Of a stretch of 30,360 nucleotides of DNA, positions 1 to 6,416 are shown piece after piece. Made by a program: the position numbers and the translations under genes. The stretch is from JBBQWR01 sp038210495 (GTDB lineage Bacteria; Planctomycetota; Planctomycetia; Pirellulales; DATAWG01). Location: positions 1 to 30,360 of the forward strand of contig JBBQWR010000056.1 in the NCBI GenBank assembly GCA_038210495.1, in the 5' to 3' direction. Every line of letters begins with the position of its first letter. Positions within the stretch are counted from its first letter, which is position 1. The notes beneath the pieces were generated by a model. It saw only the letters and a list, made by a program, of their open reading frames with translations. It did no database searches and was not told the origin of the DNA.

Positions 1-139
1 CAAGCTCAAGAAATTGCTCCGCGACGGAGCGGAAAGGACCGTCGACAAGCTCTGGAACCTCTGCGGCAGAATCCTCGACCAGTTCTCCGAAACCGAGTGC
101 CGAAACTATTTTCAACACTGCGGATACCGCCACACCTAA
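1..139 (+). mobile_element. IS630-family transposase, C-terminal fragment (5' end outside window)
   Basis: Reading from base 2 gives an open frame of 45 residues ending in TAA at 137-139. It begins KLKKLLRDGAERTVDKLW and ends ECRNYFQHCGYRHT. The lysine-rich 'KLK.LLR..A.RTVD.LW' helix and the terminal 'EC.NYF...GY' are the usual last residues of IS630-type DDE transposases, so this is the tail of an insertion sequence whose body lies left of the window. The tail is intact, so nothing here says whether the element is active. I could not define the right inverted repeat; it should lie within about 40 bases after the stop. The call rests on recognising the family's C-terminal signature. Confidence 0.75.
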
Positions 140-493
140 AATGAAACCGCTCTAAGCACGAATGACGAAGGCCTGAAATTGGCTTTTTGCGGCGGTTTTA
201 TGGCGTCTCATTTTCGCGGCATCAGAGCAATGCTCGCAGCGCCACATAGAAACCTTAGTCATCCGTTATTTAAGCATTCGTCATTGATTAGACGTCGGGT
301 GTTTCGTCATTCCTCATTTCCAACTTCCCGGCAGGATGCCGCGGCTACGTACTGGACCGTTCGTCTCTCCATAAACCTTGACATGCGTTGGTGAAACGTC
401 CAGAATTGAACTCGCTGCGACTCGTTCCTTCCTGCCTGCCAATGCCCCTCCTCGCCGGACCCGCCTTAGTCCTGGGGGCGCCGCCAATTTGCC
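140..493. other. Intergenic region with AT-rich TTCGTCATT words
   Basis: No gene is supported in these 354 bases between the transposase tail and the cytochrome gene. The word TTCGTCATT occurs at 277-285 and 303-311 and in reverse orientation at 161-169. The copy at 276-295 is near-identical to one at 2943-2962. The stretch is poorer in GC than its neighbours. It probably holds the right end of the insertion sequence and the promoter of the cytochrome gene, but I can point to neither with confidence. Confidence 0.5.
276..295 (+). repeat. Dispersed 20-bp AT-rich word, copy 1
   Basis: This copy (core TTCGTCATTGATTAGACG) matches 2943-2962 at 18 of 20 positions. Each copy lies in the intergenic region just upstream of a gene of the cytochrome/DUF1552 pair. 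It is surrounded by looser TTCGTCATT and TTAGTCATC words. Its function is unknown. Confidence 0.6.
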
Positions 494-2839
494 ATGCAGC
501 CAGACGCTCACCATCTCGCCGTCCGACCTGTGCTTGCGCGCATGGTAGTTCTTGCCGCCGTTTTGCCAAGTTTATTCTGGACGACGGCGTCACTGGCCGA
601 TGAGTTGACCGGCGAGCAGGTTTTCGCCAGCAAGTGCGCCGTCTGCCATGGCCCGCACGGAGAAGGCACAAAGAAACACCCCGAGCGACTTGAGGGCGAC
701 CGCAGCGTCGCCCAGCTCAGCGAGCTCATCGGGAAGGAGATGCCGGAGGACAAGCCGGGCACGCTGCCAGCCAAAGAGATCGACGTGGTCTCTCATTACG
801 TTTACGACACGCTCTATTCCCCCTTGGCTCGCGAGCGCAATCGCCCGGCCCGGATCGAGTTGGCCCGGCTCACGGTCGCCCAATATCGTAACGCCGTCGC
901 GGACATCGTTGGCGGCTTCCAAAGCTCACTGAATTGGGACGGTCAGCAAGGATTGCAGGCACACTATTACGAGGGGCGAGATTTCAACGACGGTCGCCGC
1001 AAGCTCGAAAGATTCGACCCCCAAGTCGATTTCAACTTTGGCGTCGAATCACCACTTCCCGGCAAGATCGACTCACGCGAGTTTGCTCTGCGCTGGTCGG
1101 GAAGCGTCTTGGCGCCGGACACGGGGGACTACGAATTCATCGTCAATTCCGATCAGGCCGTTCGGCTCTGGATCAACGACGACACTCATCCGATCGTCGA
1201 CGCTTGGGTTAAATCGGGCGACAACAACGACCATCGCGGGTCGATCTATTTGCTCGGCGGCCGGCCCTATCGAGTTCGCCTGGAGTTCTCGAAAGCCAAA
1301 CAAGGAGTCAATGACGGGAAGGACAAGAAGGGCAAGATCAAGCCGGCGTCGATCTCGCTGCTATGGAAACGGCCGCATGGCGTCGAGGAATTGGTGCCGG
1401 CCCGACAACTTTCGCCGGCTTGGAATCCCGAGGCTTGCATCTGTGCGACGCCGTTTCCGCCCGACGACCGCAGTTATGGCTGGGAGCGCGGCACGACCGT
1501 CTCCAAAGAGTGGGATCAAGCCACGACCGACGCCGCCCTGGAAACGGCCGCGGCGGTCGCGATTCGCGTGAATCAATTGGCGGGAACGAACGACAAGGAC
1601 GGCGATCGGCCCAAAAAGCTCAAAGCATTCTGCCGCACGTTCGCCGAGCGAGCATTTCGCCGGCCACTAAATAACGACGAAGCCGCCGCGATCGTCGACA
1701 AGCCACTTGACGGCGCGAAGGACCTCGACGGGGCCGTGCAGCACATCGTCTTGCGAGTGCTCAAATCGCCGCGATTTTTGTATCGCGAGGTCGGCGCCCC
1801 TTCCGATGCCTTCGACACGGCGGCTCGATTGTCGTTCGGTCTGTGGGATTCGATTCCCGACCAAGACTTGTGGAACGCGGCCGCCTCGGGGAATCTTAAG
1901 ACCAAAGAGCAAGTCGCCCAGCACTCCGAGCGAATGCTCGGCAACCTACGAGCAAAATTCAAGCTTCGCGCCTTTCTCTTCAAATGGGTCAAGGCCGACG
2001 AGCCGCGCGATCTCACCAAAGACGCCGAAAAGTTTCCCGGCTTCGACGGCCCCACGATCACCGACCTCCGCACGTCGCTCGAGCTGCAATTGGACAAAGG
2101 GCTATGGTCGGACGGCGCCGATTTTCGCCAACTGCTGCTCGGAGATAGCCTGTTCCTCAATGGTCGATTGGCGGAGCTCTATAACGTCGATCTGCCCCGC
2201 GACGCCGGATTCACGGAGGTCAAGCTCGACCCGACCCAACGGGCTGGCGTGCTGACTCATCCGTATCTCATGGCCACGTTCGCTCACACGAAAGACAGCT
2301 CGCCGATTCTGCGGGGCGTGCTGCTCGCCCGGGGCGTGTTGGCCGTGTCGCTTAAGCCGCCGCCGGAAGCCGTCGCGCCGCTGGCGGCCGAGCTACAACC
2401 CACGCTCACGACCCGTCAGCGGGTTGCGCTCCAAACCAAATCGGCCAATTGCATGACCTGTCACGGCATCATAAATCCGCTCGGCTACACGCTCGAGCAT
2501 TTCGATTCGGTGGGTCGATACCGATCGCAGGACAACGGCAAGCCGGTCGACGCCACGGGGACCTATCACACCCGCTCGGGACAAACCGTCACGATCGACG
2601 GCGCCCGGGAATTAGCCGGTTTCTTGATCGCCAGCGACGAATCCCAGGCGGCGTTTACCGAGCAATTATTCCATCATTTGGTGCAGCAGCCCGTGCGAGC
2701 CTATGGACCGAGTACGCTTAAGGATCTTCGAAAATCGTTCGCCGACCGCCAGTTCAACATTCGCAAGTTAGCGGTTGAAATTATGGCCACCTCGGCCTTG
2801 ACGCCGCGCGACGCGAAAGTCGCCGTGGCGAGCAAATAA
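494..2839 (+). CDS. Planctomycete multidomain cytochrome c (CXXCH - PA14 - DUF1595/1592/1588/1585)
   Basis: Predicted exported protein of 781 aa. A hydrophobic signal segment (about residues 17-34, ending ASLA) is followed by a c-type heme motif C48-A-V-C51-H52. Then come a short PSD3/DUF1587-like stretch around 'ARLTVAQYRNAVADI', a PA14-type beta-sandwich (about 150-300; 'GDYEFIVNSDQAVRLWIND'), DUF1595 ('FCRTFAERAFRRPL'), DUF1592 ('AARLSFGLWDSIPD'), DUF1588 with a second CXXCH (C653, C656, H657) and DUF1585 near the C-terminus. The family is abundant in Planctomycetota and is presumed to act in periplasmic electron transfer; no substrate is proven. The next gene encodes its usual partner, DUF1552. 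The start may instead be the ATG at 542 (residue 17), which would give a more normal signal peptide. Neither start has a clear Shine-Dalgarno. Confidence 0.9.
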   Translation: MQPDAHHLAVRPVLARMVVLAAVLPSLFWTTASLADELTGEQVFASKCAVCHGPHGEGTKKHPERLEGDRSVAQLSELIGKEMPEDKPGTLPAKEIDVVSHYVYDTLYSPLARERNRPARIELARLTVAQYRNAVADIVGGFQSSLNWDGQQGLQAHYYEGRDFNDGRRKLERFDPQVDFNFGVESPLPGKIDSREFALRWSGSVLAPDTGDYEFIVNSDQAVRLWINDDTHPIVDAWVKSGDNNDHRGSIYLLGGRPYRVRLEFSKAKQGVNDGKDKKGKIKPASISLLWKRPHGVEELVPARQLSPAWNPEACICATPFPPDDRSYGWERGTTVSKEWDQATTDAALETAAAVAIRVNQLAGTNDKDGDRPKKLKAFCRTFAERAFRRPLNNDEAAAIVDKPLDGAKDLDGAVQHIVLRVLKSPRFLYREVGAPSDAFDTAARLSFGLWDSIPDQDLWNAAASGNLKTKEQVAQHSERMLGNLRAKFKLRAFLFKWVKADEPRDLTKDAEKFPGFDGPTITDLRTSLELQLDKGLWSDGADFRQLLLGDSLFLNGRLAELYNVDLPRDAGFTEVKLDPTQRAGVLTHPYLMATFAHTKDSSPILRGVLLARGVLAVSLKPPPEAVAPLAAELQPTLTTRQRVALQTKSANCMTCHGIINPLGYTLEHFDSVGRYRSQDNGKPVDATGTYHTRSGQTVTIDGARELAGFLIASDESQAAFTEQLFHHLVQQPVRAYGPSTLKDLRKSFADRQFNIRKLAVEIMATSALTPRDAKVAVASK

Positions 2840-2942
2840 GAATAGCAGCTCAACTCACCGGGGCTTCGGCGAAGCGCCTCCAGCCTCGGCCACCCGACGC
2901 CAAGCAGTACAATGCATCACCTTCGTTATTAGTCATCTAATA

Positions 2943-2962
2943 ATTCGTCATTGACTAGACAT
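2943..2962 (+). repeat. Dispersed 20-bp AT-rich word, copy 2
   Basis: This copy (core TTCGTCATTGACTAGACA) differs from copy 1 at two positions. It sits among degenerate relatives: TTCGTTATT at 2922, TTAGTCATC at 2929, TTCGACATT at 2969 and TTAGTCATT at 2976. All lie in the 185-base gap before the DUF1552 gene. The cluster could be a regulatory array or a decaying simple repeat. Confidence 0.6.
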
Positions 2963-3024
2963 TCATGATTCGACATTAGTCATTCCGGCCCCGTTCTCCG
3001 CAATCACTCGCGATAGAAACCACC

Positions 3025-4341
3025 ATGTCCACCGCCACGACCCGCCGTGACTTCCTGCGTGCCCTGGGCATCGGGTCCGCGGCCCTGCCGTTCATTTTGA
3101 ATCTGCCGAGTCTGGCCTTCGCCAATCAATCGAAGCGCAAGCAGCGGCTGGTGATCGTGTTCAGCCCCAACGGCATCGTGCCCAAAAACTTTTGGCCCGA
3201 CGAGGAAGGGGAAAAGTTTACGCTTAAAGAATCGCTCAAACCGCTCGAGCCGTTTCAAGATCGCACGCTGATCCTCCGCGGTCTGAGCGACAAGATTCGC
3301 GGCGATGGCGATGGCCACATGCGGGGCATCGGTTGCTTGCTGACTGGCATCGAGCTTTATCCAGGCAACGTGCAGGGGGGCTCCGACACGCCGGCCGGCT
3401 GGTCCAGCGGCATTTCCATCGATCAAGAAATCCGCACCTTTCTCCAGAAAGACCAAGCCGCCCGCACCCGGTTTGGATCGCTGGAGTTCGGCGTCATGGT
3501 ACCCGATCACGCCGACACGTGGACGCGGATGTCGTATGCCGGTCCGAACAAGCCGATCACGCCGATCGACAATCCTTATCAGATGTTCAATAAGCTGTAC
3601 GGCAAGGTGAAGGATCGCGAGCTATTGGCCAGCGTGCTGGACGACGTTCAAGCCGATCTCAAAAAAGTCAGCGCGGTCGTCAGTAGCGACGATCGCCGGC
3701 TGCTGGACGAGCATGCCACGTTCGTTCGCGAGATGGAGCACGAACTGCACGCGGCGCAAGAGGCCAAAGCCGGCCATCCGCTGCCGCAGCTCGAACCGGG
3801 CATCAAGCACGAAAACGACCAAATCCCACGGATCAGCAAGACGCAAATCGACCTCATGGTTAACGGCTTCGCCAACGATTTCGCCCGAGTCGCGACGTTG
3901 CAGTACACCAACTCCGTCGGCGGCGCCAAGATGCATTGGCTCGGCGTCGACGAGGGGCATCACGAGCTTTCGCACGAGCCGGACTCGAACGAAAAGGCTC
4001 AGGAAAAGCTGACCAAAATCAACCACTGGTTCTGCGAGCAACTGGCCTATTTGGCCAAGCGTCTTTCCGAAACTCCGGAGCCAGGCGGAGAGGGCAATTT
4101 GCTGGACAACACGACGATCGTCTGGACCAACGAACTCGGCCAGGGCAACTCGCACTCGCTCGACAACATCCCCTTCGTGCTGGTTGGCGGCGGCCTGAAC
4201 TTCAAGCTGGGCCGCTCGATGAAACTGCCCAACGTGGCCCACAATCGGCTGCTGATCTCGCTCGCCCACGGCTTCGGGCACGACATCAAAAAATTCGGCA
4301 ACCCGGATCACTGCTCGGCGGGACCGCTCAGCTTGAGCTAA
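3025..4341 (+). CDS. DUF1552 family protein, Tat-exported
   Basis: 438 aa. The N-terminus has a twin-arginine signal, T-R-R-D-F-L-R-A-L-G at residues 6-15, followed by a hydrophobic stretch ending LAFA about residue 33. This indicates export of a folded, perhaps cofactor-bearing protein. The rest matches the DUF1552 family: 'RLVIVFSPNGIVPKNFWPD', 'LILRGLSDKIRGDGDGHMRG', the histidine-rich 'LGVDEGHHELSHEPDS' and the C-terminal 'HCSAGPLSLS'. DUF1552 genes are habitually found directly after DUF1592 cytochromes in planctomycetes, as here. The architecture recalls the alkaline-phosphatase/sulfatase-like DUF1501 proteins of the same organisms, but no enzymatic role is established. The ATG at 3025 follows an ACC and lacks a good Shine-Dalgarno; the Tat motif supports this start. 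Confidence 0.92.
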   Translation: MSTATTRRDFLRALGIGSAALPFILNLPSLAFANQSKRKQRLVIVFSPNGIVPKNFWPDEEGEKFTLKESLKPLEPFQDRTLILRGLSDKIRGDGDGHMRGIGCLLTGIELYPGNVQGGSDTPAGWSSGISIDQEIRTFLQKDQAARTRFGSLEFGVMVPDHADTWTRMSYAGPNKPITPIDNPYQMFNKLYGKVKDRELLASVLDDVQADLKKVSAVVSSDDRRLLDEHATFVREMEHELHAAQEAKAGHPLPQLEPGIKHENDQIPRISKTQIDLMVNGFANDFARVATLQYTNSVGGAKMHWLGVDEGHHELSHEPDSNEKAQEKLTKINHWFCEQLAYLAKRLSETPEPGGEGNLLDNTTIVWTNELGQGNSHSLDNIPFVLVGGGLNFKLGRSMKLPNVAHNRLLISLAHGFGHDIKKFGNPDHCSAGPLSLS

Positions 4342-4451
4342 CCCGCGCAATTCCGCGATTTGAGTTCGCCGTGGCGGTGGAGTAAGATGTTTTCCTGCCT
4401 TCGATTCCGGGACAATTGTCCGGCCGTGAATTTCTTCTTTGGAGCGCAACT

Positions 4452-5120
4452 ATGAAAATCGGATCGTTTTACATCGTCGGTTTAGCGCTATTGATCGGCT
4501 CGAACGTTCGGGCCGAAGACGCCAAGTCGAGCAAGGAGCCGGCGCCGGACAAGGATGGCTTTTACAGCCTGTTCGACGGCAAATCGCTCGATGGCTGGAA
4601 AGTCGGCAAGAACCCCGATTCGTGGAAAGTCGAAGACGGTCTGCTTGTCGTTCACGGTCCTGGCCCGTCTCACTTGTTTTACGAGGGACCCGTGCATAAT
4701 CACGACTTCAAGAATTTCCACTTGAAGGCGATGGTGATGACTTTTCCGCACGCCAACTCGGGAATTTACTTCCACACCAAATTTCAAGAAGAAGGCTGGC
4801 CGAATCAGGGTTTCGAGGCCCAGGTGAACGCCACTCATGGCGATTGGAAGAAGACCGGCAGTTTGTACGACATCAAAGACAATAAAGAGGCTAATCACGT
4901 CGACGAGAAATGGTTTCTTTACGAGATCATCGTCAAGGACGATCACGTCGAGTTGAAAATCGACGGCAAGTCCGTTTGCGATTGGACGGAGCCGAAGGGT
5001 TTCAAGCCGCCGGCGGGTCACGACGGTCGATTCCTCCAGCACGGCACATTCGCCCTGCAAGGTCACGACCCGGGCAGCAAAGTCGCCTACAAGGAAATTA
5101 TGGTCAAGCCGCTGGATTGA
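4452..5120 (+). CDS. Secreted DUF1080 (3-keto-disaccharide hydrolase-like) protein
   Basis: 222 aa. The ATG at 4452 follows a GGAG at 4441-4444 with 7-base spacing and begins a clear signal peptide (MKIGSFYIVGLALLIGSNVRA, cleavage near residue 21). A longer frame from 4416 has no such support. The mature protein is a concanavalin-like jelly roll of the DUF1080 family: 'FYSLFDGKSLDGW', 'SWKVEDGLLVV', 'NSGIYFHTKF', 'GFEAQVN' and a final strand 'KVAYKEIMVKPLD'. Members are expanded in planctomycetes; the Pfam name refers to 3-keto-disaccharide hydrolysis, but most members are untested. It follows DUF1552 by 110 bases and may belong to the same functional group. An inverted repeat downstream (5132-5192) probably ends its transcript. 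Confidence 0.88.
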   Translation: MKIGSFYIVGLALLIGSNVRAEDAKSSKEPAPDKDGFYSLFDGKSLDGWKVGKNPDSWKVEDGLLVVHGPGPSHLFYEGPVHNHDFKNFHLKAMVMTFPHANSGIYFHTKFQEEGWPNQGFEAQVNATHGDWKKTGSLYDIKDNKEANHVDEKWFLYEIIVKDDHVELKIDGKSVCDWTEPKGFKPPAGHDGRFLQHGTFALQGHDPGSKVAYKEIMVKPLD

Positions 5121-5131
5121 GCTCAGCAGCA

Positions 5132-5192
5132 GCGCACGAAGTAAGCGCGGGGTGGTCTCGTTGCGGTCTTGCTTCCGCTTACTATCGTGCGC
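5132..5192. repeat. Dispersed inverted repeat, copy 1 (probable bidirectional terminator)
   Basis: The left arm GCGCACGAAGTAAGCG (5132-5147) and right arm CGCTTACTATCGTGCGC (5176-5192) are complementary over 16 bases with one bulged base, around a 28-base loop. The element lies between the convergent DUF1080 gene and bcp, where a shared terminator is expected. The same arms recur at 15082-15172 and, one arm only, at 16847-16868, so this is a repeat family and not a unique hairpin. Confidence 0.75.
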
Positions 5193-5197
5193 GGCTC

Positions 5198-5671
5198 CTA
5201 GCCGAGCGCCTTGATGGCCGCGAGCACGTGCTCGTCGTGGCCCTCGACCTTCACGCTTTTCCAGGCTTTGGCGACTCGGCCTTCGCGATCGATCGCGAAT
5301 GTCGAGCGCTGAATGCCCATCGATTTTTTGCCGTACATGTTCTTTTCCCGCCAAGCGCCATATCGCTCGGCGACTTGGTGATCGACATCGACGAGCAGAG
5401 GAAAATTTAAGTGGTATTTGTCGCGGAACGCTCCGTGGCTTGCGGCATCGTCGGGACTCACACCGAAGACTTTGGCTCCGAGCTTGGTCAGTTCGGCCAT
5501 TCGATCGCGAAACGCACAGGCTTCGATCGTGCAGCCCGGCGTGTCGTCCTTGGGATAAAAGTAGAGCACGACCGGCTGGCCTTTGAGCTGGGATAACTTC
5601 ACTCGGGCTCCGCGGTCGTCGCTCAAGGTGAAATCGGGGGCCGGCTGGCCTTCTTCAATCCAATCGCTCAT
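5198..5671 (-). CDS. bcp: Thioredoxin-dependent peroxiredoxin, Bcp/PrxQ type
   Basis: 157 aa cytosolic thiol peroxidase that reduces hydrogen peroxide and organic hydroperoxides using thioredoxin. The catalytic motif is D-D-T-P-G-C47-T-I-E-A-C52. C47 is the peroxidatic cysteine and C52 sits five residues later, as in the atypical 2-Cys E. coli Bcp (C45/C50), so the resolving cysteine is present. Other family marks are 'APDFTLSDDRG', 'VVLYFYPKD', 'FGVSPDD' and 'RSTFAIDREG'. Length is normal for the family. The gene is monocistronic: convergent with the DUF1080 gene and divergent from rsfS. The ATG at 5671 has a GGAG about 10 bases upstream. Confidence 0.95.
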   Translation of the reverse strand: MSDWIEEGQPAPDFTLSDDRGARVKLSQLKGQPVVLYFYPKDDTPGCTIEACAFRDRMAELTKLGAKVFGVSPDDAASHGAFRDKYHLNFPLLVDVDHQVAERYGAWREKNMYGKKSMGIQRSTFAIDREGRVAKAWKSVKVEGHDEHVLAAIKALG

Positions 5672-5765
5672 GGGCCGGTTTCTCCGGTTGTAATAGGGCC
5701 TGGGAGTATAGCTCCCAAGCGCGAATCGGTATTTGTCTCGTTATAGGCTTCTTAAAGCCCCTCAC

Positions 5766-5804
5766 AAAAGCGCCGGGGACTATCCCCTTCTCTCCGGCGG
5801 TTTT
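5766..5804. terminator. Terminator-like hairpin AAAAG-CGCCGG...CCGGCG-G-TTTT
   Basis: CGCCGG (5771-5776) pairs with CCGGCG (5794-5799) and is flanked by AAAA (5766-5769) and TTTT (5801-5804), so it reads as an intrinsic terminator on either strand. An inner GGGG-ACTAT-CCCC offers an alternative pairing. Its position upstream of both flanking genes is odd for a terminator. It may be a mobile or dispersed hairpin, a leader attenuator, or the end of an unannotated small RNA. Confidence 0.45.
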
Positions 5805-5878
5805 GCGGTCGATCGGCAGAGCACTGGCTCTAAGCTGTCCGGCAGGTAAAATGAATAGGCAGTCGCGGCGAGCGGCTT

Positions 5879-5935
5879 AGAGCCTATCCGAGAACGTCGC
5901 GCCCCCTCTCCTCAGATGGTTCTCGGAGCGGCTCT
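5879..5935. repeat. Inverted repeat upstream of rsfS
   Basis: AGAGCCTATCCGAGAAC (5879-5895) is complementary to GTTCTCGGAGCGGCTCT (5919-5935) except at about two positions, around a 23-base loop. It ends 37 bases before the rsfS start, so it lies in the likely promoter or leader. It could be a regulatory hairpin or a small repetitive element. Confidence 0.5.
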
Positions 5936-5972
5936 TATACAGTGTTAACGTTATTAACCAACGAGGGCCCAT

Positions 5973-6401
5973 TTGGCAAGTTCTCCCATTCGTCGGACGG
6001 CCGTTTCGACTCCAGCGTCCGACCGCAGTCTGCAACTAGCGCTGACCGCCGCGCGCGTCGCGGAAGAAAATCGGGGCCGCGACTTGATCGTTCTCGACAT
6101 GCGGTCGTTGACATCGATTTTCGATTTCTTCGTGATCGCAACAGGCTCCAGCCGGCGGCAAATGCATGCCATCGGCGACGAAATCGATCGCACGCTGCAA
6201 AAGACACTCGGCGATCGGCGGCTGGGAATCGAAGGTTATGTCGAAGGTCGCTGGATTCTGCTGGATTACGGCGATGTTGTCATCCACCTGTTCGACCAAG
6301 AATCGCGAGATTTCTACGCCTTGGAGCATCTCTGGTGCGGGGCCCAGCGAATCGAGCGGGAGCCGGCGATCGCGCCAGCGCCAGTACCGCCGGCTGGCTG
6401 A
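5973..6401 (+). CDS. rsfS: Ribosomal silencing factor RsfS
   Basis: 142 aa. RsfS binds ribosomal protein L14 on the 50S subunit and blocks joining to 30S, lowering translation in starvation. The sequence shows the RsfS/Iojap fold: 'AARVAEENRGRDLIVLDMRSL', 'FDFFVIATGSSRRQMHAIGDEI', then 'GYVEGRWILLDYGDVVIHLFD' and 'RDFYALEHLWCGAQRI', all canonical. The start is a TTG at 5973 with GAGG 6-7 bases upstream; an in-frame TAA at 5946 leaves no ATG or GTG alternative before the conserved region. The frequent neighbour nadD is absent. The gene converges on pheT with a 15-base gap. The C-terminal tail is proline/alanine-rich. Confidence 0.95.
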   Translation: MASSPIRRTAVSTPASDRSLQLALTAARVAEENRGRDLIVLDMRSLTSIFDFFVIATGSSRRQMHAIGDEIDRTLQKTLGDRRLGIEGYVEGRWILLDYGDVVIHLFDQESRDFYALEHLWCGAQRIEREPAIAPAPVPPAG

Positions 6402-6416
6402 CCGGTGAAGTGGCGA

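Larger units (their letters stand above)
5672..5972. other. Divergent bcp/rsfS intergenic region with two hairpins
   Basis: These 301 bases separate divergently transcribed genes and must hold both promoters. Two strong inverted repeats are present (5766-5804 and 5879-5935, listed separately). Nearest rsfS is the AT-rich GTTAACGTTATTAAC at 5944-5958, with 5-bp inverted arms, which could be promoter or operator DNA. No open frame here looks coding. Confidence 0.5.

Noticed and set aside
345..671. Open frames on the minus strand over the start of the cytochrome gene
   Set aside because: They are antisense shadows of a gene with clear domains; their products are arginine-rich with no recognisable motif.
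1573..2160. 195-aa minus-strand frame inside the cytochrome gene
   Set aside because: It is fully antisense to the conserved DUF1592 region; Ser/Arg-rich composition is typical of a shadow frame.
3622..4449. 275-aa minus-strand frame opposite the DUF1552 gene
   Set aside because: Long, but antisense to a conserved protein and without family features; long antisense frames are expected in GC-rich genes.
4488..5354. 288-aa minus-strand frame across the DUF1080 and bcp genes
   Set aside because: It overlaps two well-supported genes and the inverted repeat between them.
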